NCBI RefSeq assembly: GCF_949987535.1
Contig: NC_080073.1
Span: forward strand, 24,672,116-24,736,115
From: Balaenoptera acutorostrata
Taxonomy: Eukaryota; Chordata; Mammalia; Artiodactyla; Balaenopteridae
Reading direction: 5' to 3'
Length of the DNA stretch: 64,000 nucleotides
The position numbers and the translations under genes are program-made. Shown here piece after piece: positions 11,938 to 21,636 of this stretch. Position 1 is the stretch's first letter. Each line of letters starts with the position of its first letter. A model generated the notes under the pieces. That model was not told where the DNA came from. It saw nothing but the letters and a program-made list of their open reading frames with translations, and did not search any database.

Positions 11938-12160
11938 TGGTGTATGTATGTACAGTGAAATACTATCCAGCCATAAAAAGGAAGGAAATCCTGTAATTTG
12001 TGTCAGCAGGGATGGGCCTCCATGGTATAGAGAAAGACAAATACTCTGTGATCTCACTTAGACATGAGAACTCATAGAAACAGAGTACAAATTGGTGTTT
12101 GCCATTGGCTGGTGGTAAGGGTGCGGGATATGGGTGAAAAAATTGAGATAATGTAAATGC
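11938..12160 (+). mobile_element. Older L1, 3' half of the split copy
   Basis: Resumes the element interrupted at 8637: gtgaaatactatccagccataaaaaggaaggaaatcctg, gggatgggcctccatgg, gtgatctcacttagac, cagagtacaaattggtg. The 3' limit is approximate. Confidence 0.8.
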
Positions 12161-13580
12161 ATTGTGTTTTGGGGTGTAAAATAGATGTTTAGCTGATCCT
12201 TCCCCCTTCCCCTTTTTATATGGAAGATACTCTCTTTTAAACATGGAAAGTAGCAGTCAACTGATATACTCCAAATGGGTTTAGCCTCCAAGATAATGTT
12301 CAGATTAGTTGACTAGGAATGTGCCATTTGTTCATCTGTAACTTGGCATATTTGGTTTCAAATAATGAGAATAAAGAATTTGAAACCTAGTGGGGCTTCT
12401 CCAAAGTTTTACTTCTTTTAGCTGCCTGGAACTAACACTGCCTTTGGGGGGAAAACTGGTTTATGTAAAACTGTTGTCCTTAAGGTATTTCCTTTCACAA
12501 TGGCCCTGCTAAAAAGGTAGACTCAACAGTAAAAAAAAAAAGTACGTAATGAAATACAGCTAATAAAATGTTTGTTTTGGAAGCTTGTGAAATAACTTCC
12601 TTACTCTTGAAAAATGATGACGAGGCTAAAAATCTGAGGACTGAAAAACAAGTGAGTGAGCATCAGATGGGGTGAATATGTTTTCAGGTGCCCTGAATGT
12701 TAATGTCTTTAATAGGTGTTTTAAATAGTTAATTTTTTTTCATATCATCACTAATTAGCTCTTTATTTTTTTCCTTCATGTAGCTGTCACTTGAATAGGG
12801 ATAGAAATTAATTTTTAATGCGCCGTTGTTTTTACATCAGATCCTGGCATATTTGCTTGATTTACCCTTTGTGGTAATGATCAAAATTCTGTCTCTCATT
12901 GATAAGTAGGAAATATAAGTTTTGCTTTTATGCTTTAAAATAATTGGAAAAAATTACAGAGTTCTAGCAGGAGCCATCATGTATTAGATTTCAAGTGAAT
13001 AGAAAATGGGTTAGGAAGGAGAAGAAAGCTCTCTGTGAGGAACTTTTGAAAAACAAGGAGAAAGATTTTGTGTGATTATAGCTAATGTTGGGGGTAGACT
13101 AATTTACTTGATCTGTTTGACATTGTGTCCATTGAAAAATTGCTTGCATCCATGTGGTCAGCTAACAAGATTGTAGCTGAAGACAGGTTAAGATAATCAG
13201 ATATCAAGGGTGGGGAAGATGACTTAGTATGATTCTTTGCTAAAATGGGACTAGGCAGGCTAAAGACAGAATGAGGGCCAAGGCCAAGAAGAAGGCTTGG
13301 AGGAGCCCAACTAAAGTTTGGTCAAGCAGGGAGTCTTTGTCAACACACAGGGACACATCAAGGCCTTGTCCTCAACCAAAAATAGATGCCTTCATGATAC
13401 CATCCCCTTAGTAGCTTGGCTGTCCTGGGTGCTTAAGAATCATACCTCTGGAATTGCAGTTGTACCTTTGCAGATCATTTCTCAGATTTTGTTGAGAGCA
13501 ACCATTTTGGATTAATTACATAGTTCATTTTGACTTTAAGTTATGTTTATGTGATTGGTTACCGTTTGTAAAGCAGTTTC
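12161..13580. other. Unique stretch without identified gene
   Basis: AT-rich, with an A run at 12531-12541 and a T run near 12733. No repeat or exon recognised. Confidence 0.5.
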
Positions 13581-14035
13581 CTATACGTTATTTCTTTTTT
13601 GCCTCACAAGAAAACTAAGTAGGCATTTCCTCATCTTAGATACAAAATTAGAGCTTAAAGAGATTAAGTGACTTGCCTGACCTCATTTTTTTTTTAAATT
13701 TATTTATTTATTTTTGGCTGTGTTGGGTCTTCGTTTCTGTGCGAGAGCTTTCTCTAGTTGCGGCAAGTGGGGGCTACTCTTCATCGCGGTGCGCGGGCCT
13801 CTCATTATCGTGGCCTCTCTTGTTGCGGAGCACAGGTTCCAGACGCACAGGCTCAGTAGTTGTGGCTCACGGGCCCAGTTGCTCCGCGGCATGTGGGATC
13901 TTCCCAGACCAGGGCTCGAACCTGTGTCCCCTGCATTGGCAGGCAGATTCTCAACCACTGCGCCACCAGGGAAGCCCCCCTGACCTCATATTAAAGGACA
14001 GAACCTGAGTTCTGAATCCAGATCTTAGAGATACG
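13580..14035 (-). mobile_element. MIR SINE interrupted by a CHR-2 SINE
   Basis: Antisense MIR left part (cctcatcttagatacaaaattagagcttaaagagattaagtgacttgcctga) continues after the SINE as gacctcatattaaaggacagaacctgagttctgaatcc. The insertion duplicated cctgacctcat inside it. Confidence 0.7.
13687..13978 (-). mobile_element. CHR-2 SINE, subtype with 'ttgagagtctg' head
   Basis: Complete tRNA-derived SINE. Minus-strand order: gggcttccctggtggcgcagtggttgaga head with A box, B box region ggttcgagccctgg, body with ttgccgcaactagag and an aaataaataa tail. Perfect 11 bp target-site duplication cctgacctcat at 13676-13686 and 13979-13989. ORFs over it on both strands are spurious. Forms an inverted pair with the copy at 14063. 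Confidence 0.97.
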
Positions 14036-14062
14036 TTTAAGTGTCGTTAAAAAGCAGCTTTA

Positions 14063-14384
14063 GGGCTTCCCTGGTGGCGCAGTGGTTGAGAGTCTGCCTG
14101 CCGATGCAGGGGACACGGGTTCGGGCCCTGGTCTGGGAAGATCCCATGTGCCGCGGAGCAACTGGGCCCGTGAGCCACAATTACTGAGCCTGCGCATCTG
14201 GAGCCTGTGCTCCAAAACAAGAAAGGCCGCGATAGTGAGAGGCCTGCGCACTGCGATGAAGAGTGGCCCCCACTTGCCACAACTAGAGAAAGACCTCGCA
14301 CAGAGACGAAGACCCAACACAGCCATAAATAAATAAATTAAAAAAAAAAAAAAAAACAACCACCATTTCATTTAAAAAAAAAAA
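14063..14384 (+). mobile_element. CHR-2 SINE, plus strand
   Basis: gggcttccctggtggcgcagtggttgagagtctgcc head, body and an A-rich tail that includes aaataaataaatt, a run of 17 A, and a second A block. Target-site duplication aaaagcagcttta flanks it (14050-14062; 14384-14396). The B box reads ggttcgggccc, one change from the usual ggttcgagccc. Confidence 0.96.
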
Positions 14385-14652
14385 AAAAGCAGCTTTAAAG
14401 ATAAATACCTTTAAAAATTTCTTCCATAAGGAATTCTGTATTTGTAAAAGACTGAATTAAACAGAAAAGGAAATTTTAAAAATTAGTTAGTGATCAAGTC
14501 TTTTTATTGTTATGTCTTCTTCTAAGCTGTAAAAATGTTACATGAACTTAACTGTAGAATTCTTATGTATTTCAGTGAAGGAGAAAAATATATGTAGTAT
14601 GCACATTCACATGCACACACATACCGTCCACATTTGACTCAGTGATACTTAC

Positions 14653-14855
14653 GAAGACCATTTTTCAGTGACATTTGGAAATTGTCTTTGTCATCGGTGT
14701 CTCTTTCCTAAGGCCACTATTAAATGACACAGTTGTCATCTTGTCCTCTTGGTAAGAAGTACTGCTAGTGTCTAGGAAGTGTTTTTTAGAAAGCAGCTTA
14801 TTGGAACCGTGTAGAACAGCGCCCTTTTCTCCGAAGGTCAACGTGACGTCATAAT
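14653..14855 (-). other. Exon-like segment with strong splice-site matches
   Basis: On the minus strand a pyrimidine tract ending ttttcaatctcag precedes 14855, and the segment ends at 14653 directly before gtaagtatc, a near-ideal donor. Length 203 bp. Only one frame is open: it starts with two bases of a split codon and runs 62 codons to TGA at 14665-14667, 12 bases before the donor. The other two frames stop at once. CpGs cluster at the start (tgacgtcacgttgaccttcgg). I do not recognise the peptide. It may be an alternative or decayed exon, a noncoding RNA exon, or chance. Confidence 0.3.
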
Positions 14856-15002
14856 CTGAGATTGAAAAGAGACATGAAAGTAGACAAAGAGAGACAGTGT
14901 TTGCTCTGTGAAGCTGACCCTCCACACAGTGAAACCTCTCTGGCCTGACTCTGATGCTGCAAACATCTCTCATTTCTCTTTTTCTCTCTGTTAATATCCT
15001 GT

Positions 15003-15021
15003 TGCCCAGCAGGGGGCAGGA
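15003..15021 (+). promoter_or_regulatory. CTCF-type binding motif
   Basis: The sequence tgcccagcagggggcagga fits the core CTCF pattern CCASYAGRKGGCRS at every constrained position (15006-15019). CTCF is the insulator and loop-anchor protein. The site is in unique DNA about 150 bp from the exon-like segment. Occupancy cannot be judged from sequence. Confidence 0.5.
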
Positions 15022-15184
15022 CAGTTTGTTTCTTTCTTTGTGAGAAGCTGCCAGATGAAGGATCCTTACTTGTACTTCAGAGACTCTCAGGGCTAAGGGT
15101 AGAAATGTAATTGACACTCTTCTCTTCTGAATGAGGAACTAGTTATACCATTTTAATCAGATATTTCATCCAAACAATTATAGC

Positions 15185-15350
15185 TTATACCTATCAGGCA
15201 TTTGCTCTGTGCCAGGCATAGTAAATGTAAATGTACATAGTAAATGTATTAGCTGGGTCAGTCCTCCTAACAGATTTACATTATTTTTTATCCCCATTTT
15301 AAAGATGAAGAAAGTGAGGCTCTGAGAGGTTAAATAACTTGCCCACTGCA
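15185..15350 (-). mobile_element. MIR SINE
   Basis: Antisense: gcatttgctctgtgccaggcatag, tatccccattttaaagatgaagaaagtgaggctctgagaggttaaataacttgccc. Confidence 0.85.
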
Positions 15351-15351
15351 T

Positions 15352-15700
15352 CTTTTTTTTTTTTTTTTTAAACTAGCATTGAGTCATTTTGGGGGGAGGT
15401 ATAGTTGATCTACCGTATTACATGTTTCAGATGTACAATATAGTGATTCACAATTTTTAAAAGTTATACTCCATTTATACTTATTATAAAACATTGGCTA
15501 TATTCCCTCTGCTGTACAGTATATCCTGGTAGCTTATTTATTTATTTTATACATAGTATTTTCTACCTCTTAATCCTCTACCCCTGTCTTGTCCCTCCCT
15601 CCTTCCTCTCCCCACTGGTAACCACTAGTTTGTTGTCTGTATCTGTTACTCTTTTTCTTTTTTGTTAGAGTCACTATTTCGTTCTGACTGCATCTTATAT
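15352..15700 (-). mobile_element. L1 3' end, truncated
   Basis: T run, then aggtatagttgatctac, tgtttcagatgtacaatatagtgattcac, attccctctgctgtacagta, cccctgtcttgtccctcc: an L1 3' UTR read antisense, inserted next to or into the MIR before it. Related to the L1s at 17767 and 28346. Confidence 0.8.
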
Positions 15701-15924
15701 AAAGGAAGGTTCAAGAGATTTTTACAAGCTGTGTCTTCTTTGGTAACTCATTTCAATATCCAAAGATACCTCCTGTTGTAAAATTCTTTCTTCAGCTCCA
15801 AAAATTCCAAGTATTACTTTATTTCTTGTGTTGATTGAGAACAGTTGAGTATGTAAAAGCCCTTCCTTCGAGGTCTACTTGCTTTCCCCTGGTGGCTTTC
15901 AAATTTCACTGTTTGTAAAAGTCC

Positions 15925-16080
15925 TTAGGGGAGCTTGTGGAAATTTCACATTCCTGTGACCCAAGGATTCCAGTGAAATGGATCTGAATTGGGGCCCTGA
16001 AGTGTGCATTTTCCACAGATATCTCAAGTGAGAGACAGCTAGGCTGTCCTTTTGCCACATTTGGGGAAAGTCTAATCTAC
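15925..16080 (+). mobile_element. MER5A-like hAT-Charlie remnant
   Basis: Order of features fits MER5A: ggggagcttgtggaaatttcacattcctg, ccagtgaaatggatctgaattggggccctgaagtgtgcattttc. The terminal repeats are decayed. Confidence 0.5.
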
Positions 16081-16089
16081 ATAGCAAAT

Positions 16090-17235
16090 TTTGAACTTAA
16101 GTCTGATTCTCAGAGTTGCTAATGACATTGAATAGGTTTCCCAACTGTGTATAAACCAGCATTTGTTAAATAAATCACAATTTATAGAGGACCTGTGTTG
16201 TGAGTCTTTTATAAAATTTATGAGTTCATCCTCTTCATTCATTTCATTTGTTAATTTGATTGTTAATGCCAGATTTTGTCTTAGATGGAGATGCGTCTCT
16301 ACATGAGAAGCAATATTAAAGATCCCTTTTTTACCTCTCTGGTTATAAATCCCAGTTTCTCATCACTTTTATAAAATCCTATTTTCCCAACCCCTCTGTG
16401 ACATGAGTACCTCCCTGATGAACTCCTTTTATCAATAGGCTCTCCAGATTTCTGTCCCCGTCTCCATCAGCATGCTTTGCAAAATTACAGGATGCTTGCT
16501 TTATGGTCCCCAACCATCATTTTACTGATTACCCACTCATCTTGTTCTCGTGTTTGCCTGCGGGCTTCAGCCTTCTGATTTTAATTTGTGGCGTTTATCT
16601 AAGCTTCAGCAACGACTGGACCCCATCCTGCTCTGCCTGCCCTTCACCAGAGCCTTGCCCTCCAGGAGGCTGGATTTTCCTCATTTGTGCTGCAGCCTTC
16701 CCGACCCGTCTTCCATTGCATCATTGTTTTGACTTTAAATCCTCCCCCCAGGGTTATTAAGCAGGTGGAGCGAGGATGCTCTGTTGGTATCACCTGGACC
16801 TTGCCTGCGGAGGCTCAAACAAAACATGTATTTTAAAATAACGATTCCAGAAAATAGCTGGAGGCCTCCCCTTTGTTTGCTTGGCCCGCATTTGATTCTG
16901 TAATATCAGCTCTTCCTGAATATAACTTTCAACCTCACTCACATAATAGATGATTAGCCCGCAGCACAGTTTAACAGCTGATTTTGGTCACGTTTTACAT
17001 AGAACAGAATCAAATTCATCTTTATTTGTCCTGATGTTCAGTTATAAGGAGAGCTCCAATAATAGTCTTAACAACCGCTATTACTAATCACATTTATCAG
17101 GCACTTCCAGGCATTGGGTTTCTTTCATCTTCATCACCACCTCTGCTAGGGTTTGCTGGCTGCCACTGACTGCCTTCCACTCTTGTGTGACCAAGTCTTA
17201 GACACCCATTAGCTCTTCCACTAGAGAGAACTGGC
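16090..17235. other. Unique stretch, possible conserved noncoding element
   Basis: No repeat recognised. The 16820-17095 part is AT-rich but not low-complexity and contains several TAAT/ATTA homeodomain cores and a cctttgttt SOX-like site. It looks like a developmental enhancer, but this is only composition. Confidence 0.35.
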
Positions 17236-17239
17236 TATC

Positions 17240-17690
17240 TGTGCTGTGTTTCCTATCTTTAATTCTGTGCATCTTGTCACTCCCAGAGTCCCATCAATGC
17301 TATTCCAAAATATCTCTGAAGCGATCTTCTTCTCTCAAGCTGCTGCTGGCCGGCCTAGTTGAGGCTGCCATCACGACCACCGTCATCACTCCTCTGTCTT
17401 CTCCAGCCTCTGGTTTAGCCCCCTTTCTCAGGGCTGCTTTGAGATCCTGAGTTGTTTCTGCCTTTTTGCACATGTGTTCCCCCCAGTGTCAACACTGTTG
17501 TGCCTTTCATCCCTTATTCCTAGCCTGGCCAAATACTACTTGTCAACCAGGCGTCAGGTTTGACAACATCTCCTCCAGGAAGCATTTATCTTGTCGGACA
17601 GCTTTCTTCAGAGCCACACCTTCGTTCTAGTTACCATCTTCTCTCATCCTGGTTGCCTAACACTCTGCTCACAGGTGTCTCTGTCCATCT
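17240..17690 (+). mobile_element. L2 LINE fragment
   Basis: Sense L2 3' region: ggctgccatcacgaccaccgtcatcac, then ggtttgacaacatctcctccaggaagc. Diverged. The 69-codon ORF at 17241 is probably a by-product. Confidence 0.55.
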
Positions 17691-17924
17691 CCTTCAGTAG
17701 CTTCAATTCTGCTTTTTCATAGGTCAGTGGCTCTCAAACCTTTTGATCTCAGCACTCTTTATCTCCCCCCCAGCTTTCTTGTTTAAAGTATAATTGATTT
17801 ACAATATTAGTTTCAGGGGTACAACATAGTGATTCAAATGTTTATAGATTATACTCCATTTATTGTTATGATAAAATACTGGCTCCATTCCCTGTGCTGT
17901 ACAATATGTCCTTGTTGCTTATCT

Positions 17925-18257
17925 TTTTTTTTTTTTTTTTTTTGGCTGCGTTGCATCTTCGTTACTGTGTGCGGGCTTTTCTCTAGTTGCAGCGAGTGGG
18001 GGCTACTCTTCGTTGCAGTGCGCGGGCTTCTCATTGCGGTGGCTTCTGTTGTTGTGGAGCATGGGCTGTAGATGCGCGGGCTTCAGCAGTTGTGGCTCGC
18101 GGGCTCTAGAGTGCAGGCTCAATAGTTTTGGCGCATGGGCTTAGTAAGCTCAGTAGTTGCTCTGCGGCATGTGGGATCTCCGCGGACCAGGGATTGAACC
18201 CCTGTCTCCTGCATTGGCAGGCGGATTCTTAACCACTGCACCACCAGGGAAGTCCCA
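17925..18257 (-). mobile_element. CHR-2 SINE, long subtype, inserted in L1
   Basis: Minus-strand head gggacttccctggtggtgcagtggttaagaatccgcc, B box ggttcaatccctgg and long body with the repeated cacaactactgag-like units. Perfect 17 bp target-site duplication gtccttgttgcttatct at 17908-17924 and 18258-18274. Confidence 0.97.
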
Positions 18258-18688
18258 GTCCTTGTTGCTTATCTATTTTATGCATAATAGTTTCTACCTG
18301 TAAGTCCTCTACCCCTGTCTTGCCCCTTCCCCCTTTCCTCTCCCCACTGGTAACCTCTAGTTTGTTTTCTGTATCTGTGAGTCTGTTTCTTTTTTGTTAT
18401 ATTCACTAGTTTGTTTTATTTTTAAGATTCTGCATGTAAGTGATAACATACAGTAATTGTCTTTCTGTGACTTACTTCACTGAGCATAATATCCTCTAGG
18501 TCCATCCACGTTGTTGCAAATGGTGAAATTTCATTTTTTTAATGGCTGAGTAATATTCTATAGAATGTGTGTACATGTGTGTATATGTGTGTGTGTAACA
18601 TCTTCTTTATCTGTTCATCTGTTGATGAAAACTTAGGTTGTTTCCGTATCTTGGCTATTGTAAATAATGCTGCTGTGAACATTAGGGT

Positions 18689-19251
18689 TCACGTATATTT
18701 CCAAATTAGTGTTTTTGTTTTCTTTAGATATATACCCAGCAGTGGAATTACTGGATCATATGGTAGTTCTGTTTTTAGTTTTTTGAAGAACCTCGGTACT
18801 GTTCTCCATAGTGGCTGCACCAATTTCCATTCCCACCAACAGTGCACAGGGATTCCCTTTTCTCCACACCCTATCCAGCATTTGTTATTTGTGGTCTTTT
18901 GATGATAGTCATTCTGATAGGTGTGAGCTGATATCTCTTTGTAGTTTTGATCTGCATTTCTCTGATGATTAATGGTGTTGAGCATCTTTTCATATGCCTG
19001 TTGGCCATCTGTATGTCTTCTTTGGAAAAATGAATATTTGGGTCTTCTGTCCATTTTTTAATCAGGTTGTTTGTCTTTTTGATATTGAGTTGTATGAGCT
19101 GTTTATATATTTTGAATATTAACTCCTTATCAGTCATATCATTTGCAAATGTTTTCTCCCATTCCGTAGGTTGTCTTTTTGTTTTGCCTGTGACATCCTT
19201 TGCTGTGCCAAAGCTTTTAAGTTTAATTAGGTCCCATTTGTTTATTTTCAT
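18689..19251 (-). pseudogene. L1 ORF2 C-terminal remnant
   Basis: Two minus-strand frames (19251-18871 and 19054-18689) carry the ORF2 C-terminal region: [37 protein letters not shown], and CWIGCGEKG...HCWWEW. They are in different frames, so a frameshift lies in their overlap. The last Cys of the C-terminal cluster is Trp here. No reverse transcriptase core remains. Confidence 0.85.
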
Positions 19252-19434
19252 TTTTGTTTCCTTTGCCTTACTAGACAGATTTTTTTAAAAAATTGCTACA
19301 ATTTATGTCAAAGAGTGTTTGTTCTGCCTATGTTTTTCTTCTAGGAGTTTTATGACTTGCAGTATTACATTTAGGTCTTTTATCCATTTTGAGTTTATTT
19401 TTGTATATGGTGTTAAGTCTCTCTCTTTTCAGTA

Positions 19435-19630
19435 GACTTCAGTTTTTAAGAGCAGCTTTGGGTTTACAGAAAAATTGCACAGAAAATATATAGAGTTCCC
19501 AATATCCTTTTCCCCTTCACCCATCGTTTCTCTTATTAATAACCTCATGTGTTGTATATTTTTGTTACCATTGATGAACCAATATCAATATATTATTTAA
19601 TTGAAGTCCATAGTTTACTCCTTTCAACTC
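19435..19630 (-). mobile_element. Probable old LINE fragment
   Basis: tttttaagagcagctttgggtttacagaaaaattg...agagttcccaatatcctttt...gttaccattgatgaacc resembles a common antisense L1M 3' segment. Family uncertain. Confidence 0.45.
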
Positions 19631-19989
19631 ATAAATATATTTGCGAATGCAAAAATACCTTGTTTCTTATGTAGTCACCTTTATAGAAGTTGAAACTGAG
19701 AAATTAAAAAAATATAACATTCCTTTATATTTTTGCCAATCTCTTTCTGGTCTGATTTAATAGAAGACAGTTGGTGTCTCATAATTGCTTCTGCCTTCAT
19801 TGTGTTGTGATGCCACTAGTCACATAGCCTCTGGAAAACACTGCTGTACACTTGTGAAAAAAGTGAGTGTAAAGGGCATAAACGTTAGTATTATTAGGAA
19901 ATGGGTTTGAGCTTATAGATCCTCTGAAGGGATCTTAGGAATTCTCATGGGTCCCCTGATCACACTTTGAGAACCACTTCCATCCACCT

Positions 19990-20220
19990 AAATGATGCTT
20001 CCTTTAAGTCCTGTTAATTCTTTAGGTCTCAGTTTAGACGTGTGTCATCAAAGAGGCCTTCTCTCACCTCATACTGCATCTCTGTGTTCTACCATTCCAT
20101 TACACACACTTATATTAGAACATCTGTATTTGCTACTAGACTATAAGGTCCCTGAGGGCAGGGACTGGGGCTTTTGTTCACTGTTATGTATTCCTAACAC
20201 ACATGTTCTGATTATACTTA
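19990..20220 (+). mobile_element. L2 LINE 3' end
   Basis: aaagaggccttctctcacctc, then gctactagactataaggtccctgagggcagggactgggg, then tgtatt: the standard L2 3' terminal order. Confidence 0.8.
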
Positions 20221-20327
20221 CTGCACCAATGATTGACTAGGCAGAAGAAGTAAGAGCGAATACAGTTATTTTTTAGGAATTTACTAGTAAAGAGGGAAGA
20301 GGCTTGAACATCATTTATTTCTCCATT

Positions 20328-20440
20328 AGCATCTAAAGTCCTTGATTGCTGGTATCATGCTTTTTCTCTGTGGATCATCAGTGGACATAGTTTGTGTTCA
20401 ATAAATGTTGTGCTGAGTGAATGGATGGATATTCAACTAG
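20328..20440 (+). mobile_element. L2 LINE 3' terminal fragment
   Basis: tgtgttcaataaatgttgtgctgagtgaatgg matches the L2 3' terminus. Confidence 0.55.
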
Positions 20441-20799
20441 TGAATGGGTGAATTCAGGGGTTAGATGGGATTTCGAGTGCGAGTGGAGGGTTCATTTGAT
20501 GATGTGATTATCGTGTCCTGGAAATGACTAATTGCCCTGTTAATACTTGCTGCCAACTCTGAGTTATGTTTGATGCAGTGGTTTCATATATTTGTGTTAG
20601 GAACACTTATCAAATATACCTCGTAGATGGGAACGTTTCCATCAAAACAATCTTGAATTTGTGGGAACAATGTGCTTTAAATTAAGATTTCAGTATCCCC
20701 TTGTCATTGCCAGCCTTCCATGAGAAGAAAAATAATTGATTAAACATGTGGCTTAAACGACTAAGAAAGACGTACAGTTATACCAATTGAATTTTAATA

Positions 20800-20826
20800 T
20801 GTGTTATGTGTTTATGTTTTTCAGGT
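20800..20826 (+). promoter_or_regulatory. Candidate recursive splice site
   Basis: A T-rich tract (tgtgttatgtgtttatgttttt) ends in cag at 20822-20824, directly followed by gtaagg at 20825. The same point is thus a 3' splice acceptor and a good 5' donor, the defining arrangement of recursive splice sites known from long vertebrate introns. A second donor follows at 20950, as vertebrate recursive-splice exons require. Whether a plus-strand gene spans the window is unknown. Confidence 0.35.
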
Positions 20827-20949
20827 AAGGAATTATATTTCGTTCTGCCTGGTTTCCTAAGGAACCTGACAGATGCCGTCTTCTTGTGTTCGTTTGTAAC
20901 CTGCCAAATCATGCGAAATACACTCGACTACAAAACTAGGGCTTCAGTT
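20825..20949 (+). other. Candidate exon (recursive-splice type)
   Basis: 125 bp between the cag acceptor (20822-20824) and a gttgtaagtaat donor (exon ends 20949). Only the frame taking one base from an upstream exon is open; it reads 41 codons (KELYFVLPGFLRN...RASV). Five CpGs in 125 bp is high for this CpG-poor neighbourhood and may reflect constraint. Peptide not recognised. Alternatives: noncoding RNA exon or chance splice-site pair. The reading frame continues past the donor to 21186 but shows no domain. Confidence 0.35.
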
Positions 20950-21264
20950 GTAAGTAATATGCTCTGTGCTTTTGTCAGTGGAGTGGGTCTGGAGGTAAGG
21001 GCTCTGCAGGGCACTCTGGCTTGCATCTGCTCTCTGTTAGGCTGGTTACTGACCACTGCTCCCCACATCGTTGTGGAGACTGTCTCCCCTCTGCCCCGTG
21101 CCTGCTATATTCTTCCTGCTTGGGGTGACTTCCCTTTTCTCTTCTGCTTCACTGTTTATCACTCATTATTAAACCATGAAGCCTGATGATTTCCTGTATA
21201 TAACATTTCCACTGAAAAAAAAATTCAAATATACAAAGATAAATTTTTAAAAAATATCAGTTGA

Positions 21265-21598
21265 AGAGGAAGCTTGAAACCGTTATGCTAAATGAAATAA
21301 GCTAATTGTCCCCAGACACAAAGGGACCAGTATTAGATGATCCACTTAAATGAATTCTTTAGAATTTATAGAGACAGAAACTGGACTCGAGGTTACCAGG
21401 GGTGGGAGGAGGCAATTCGAATTATTGCTTAATAATTACAGAATTTTTGTTTGAGGTGATGACTAAGTTTTTTTCCCCCAGTCTTACTGAGATACGATTG
21501 AAAAAGTTTCGGAAATAGATAGTAGTGATGGTTGCACAACATTTTGGGTATAATTAATGCCACTCAATTATATACTTAAAAATAGCTAATTGAATGGG

Positions 21599-21604
<6 letters not shown>
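21265..21604 (+). mobile_element. Old L1 3' UTR fragment
   Basis: aaaccgttatgctaaatgaaataagc, cccagacacaaagggacc, gacagaaactggactcgaggttaccaggggtggg, gtataattaatgccactcaattatatact: sense 3' end of an L1M element, with a short foreign L1 3' piece around 21470-21500. Confidence 0.75.

Positions 21605-21635
<31 letters not shown>
21605..21635. repeat. (AC)n microsatellite
   Basis: Fifteen uninterrupted AC units at the 3' end of the L1 fragment. Confidence 0.98.

Positions 21636-21636
<1 letters not shown>

Larger units (their letters stand above)
17767..19430 (-). mobile_element. L1, 5'-truncated, minus strand
   Basis: 3' UTR (ataattgatttacaatattag, tgtgctgtacaatatgtccttg, cccctgtcttgccccttcc) followed antisense by ORF2 C-terminal coding sequence up to about 19430. 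Interrupted by a SINE at 17925-18257. Confidence 0.88.
17725..19979. mobile_element. hAT DNA transposon split by later insertions
   Basis: Left end cagtggctctcaaaccttttgatctcagcactctttat (17725-17763) and right end ctgatcacactttgagaaccactt (19956-19979) look like the two ends of one Charlie-type element; internal sequence before the right end (19690-19955, including aatagaagacagttggtgtctcataattgcttctgc) supports the same family. The L1 and SINE between them are later arrivals. Flanking 8-mers do not match, so joining the two ends is an inference. Confidence 0.5.

Noticed and set aside
13704..13958. ORFs over SINEs giving similar peptides (MVENLPANAGDTGSS...) at six or more places
   Set aside because: The same peptide recurs wherever a CHR-2 SINE occurs and on the strand set by SINE orientation. 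It is translated SINE sequence and not a gene family.
13910..13975. tRNA-like sequences with A and B boxes in the SINE heads
   Set aside because: They are the tRNA-derived heads of SINEs, without a cloverleaf able to give a functional tRNA.
17725..19987. 8 bp target-site duplication for the split hAT element
   Set aside because: Flanks tcataggt and ccatccac do not match, so no duplication is claimed.
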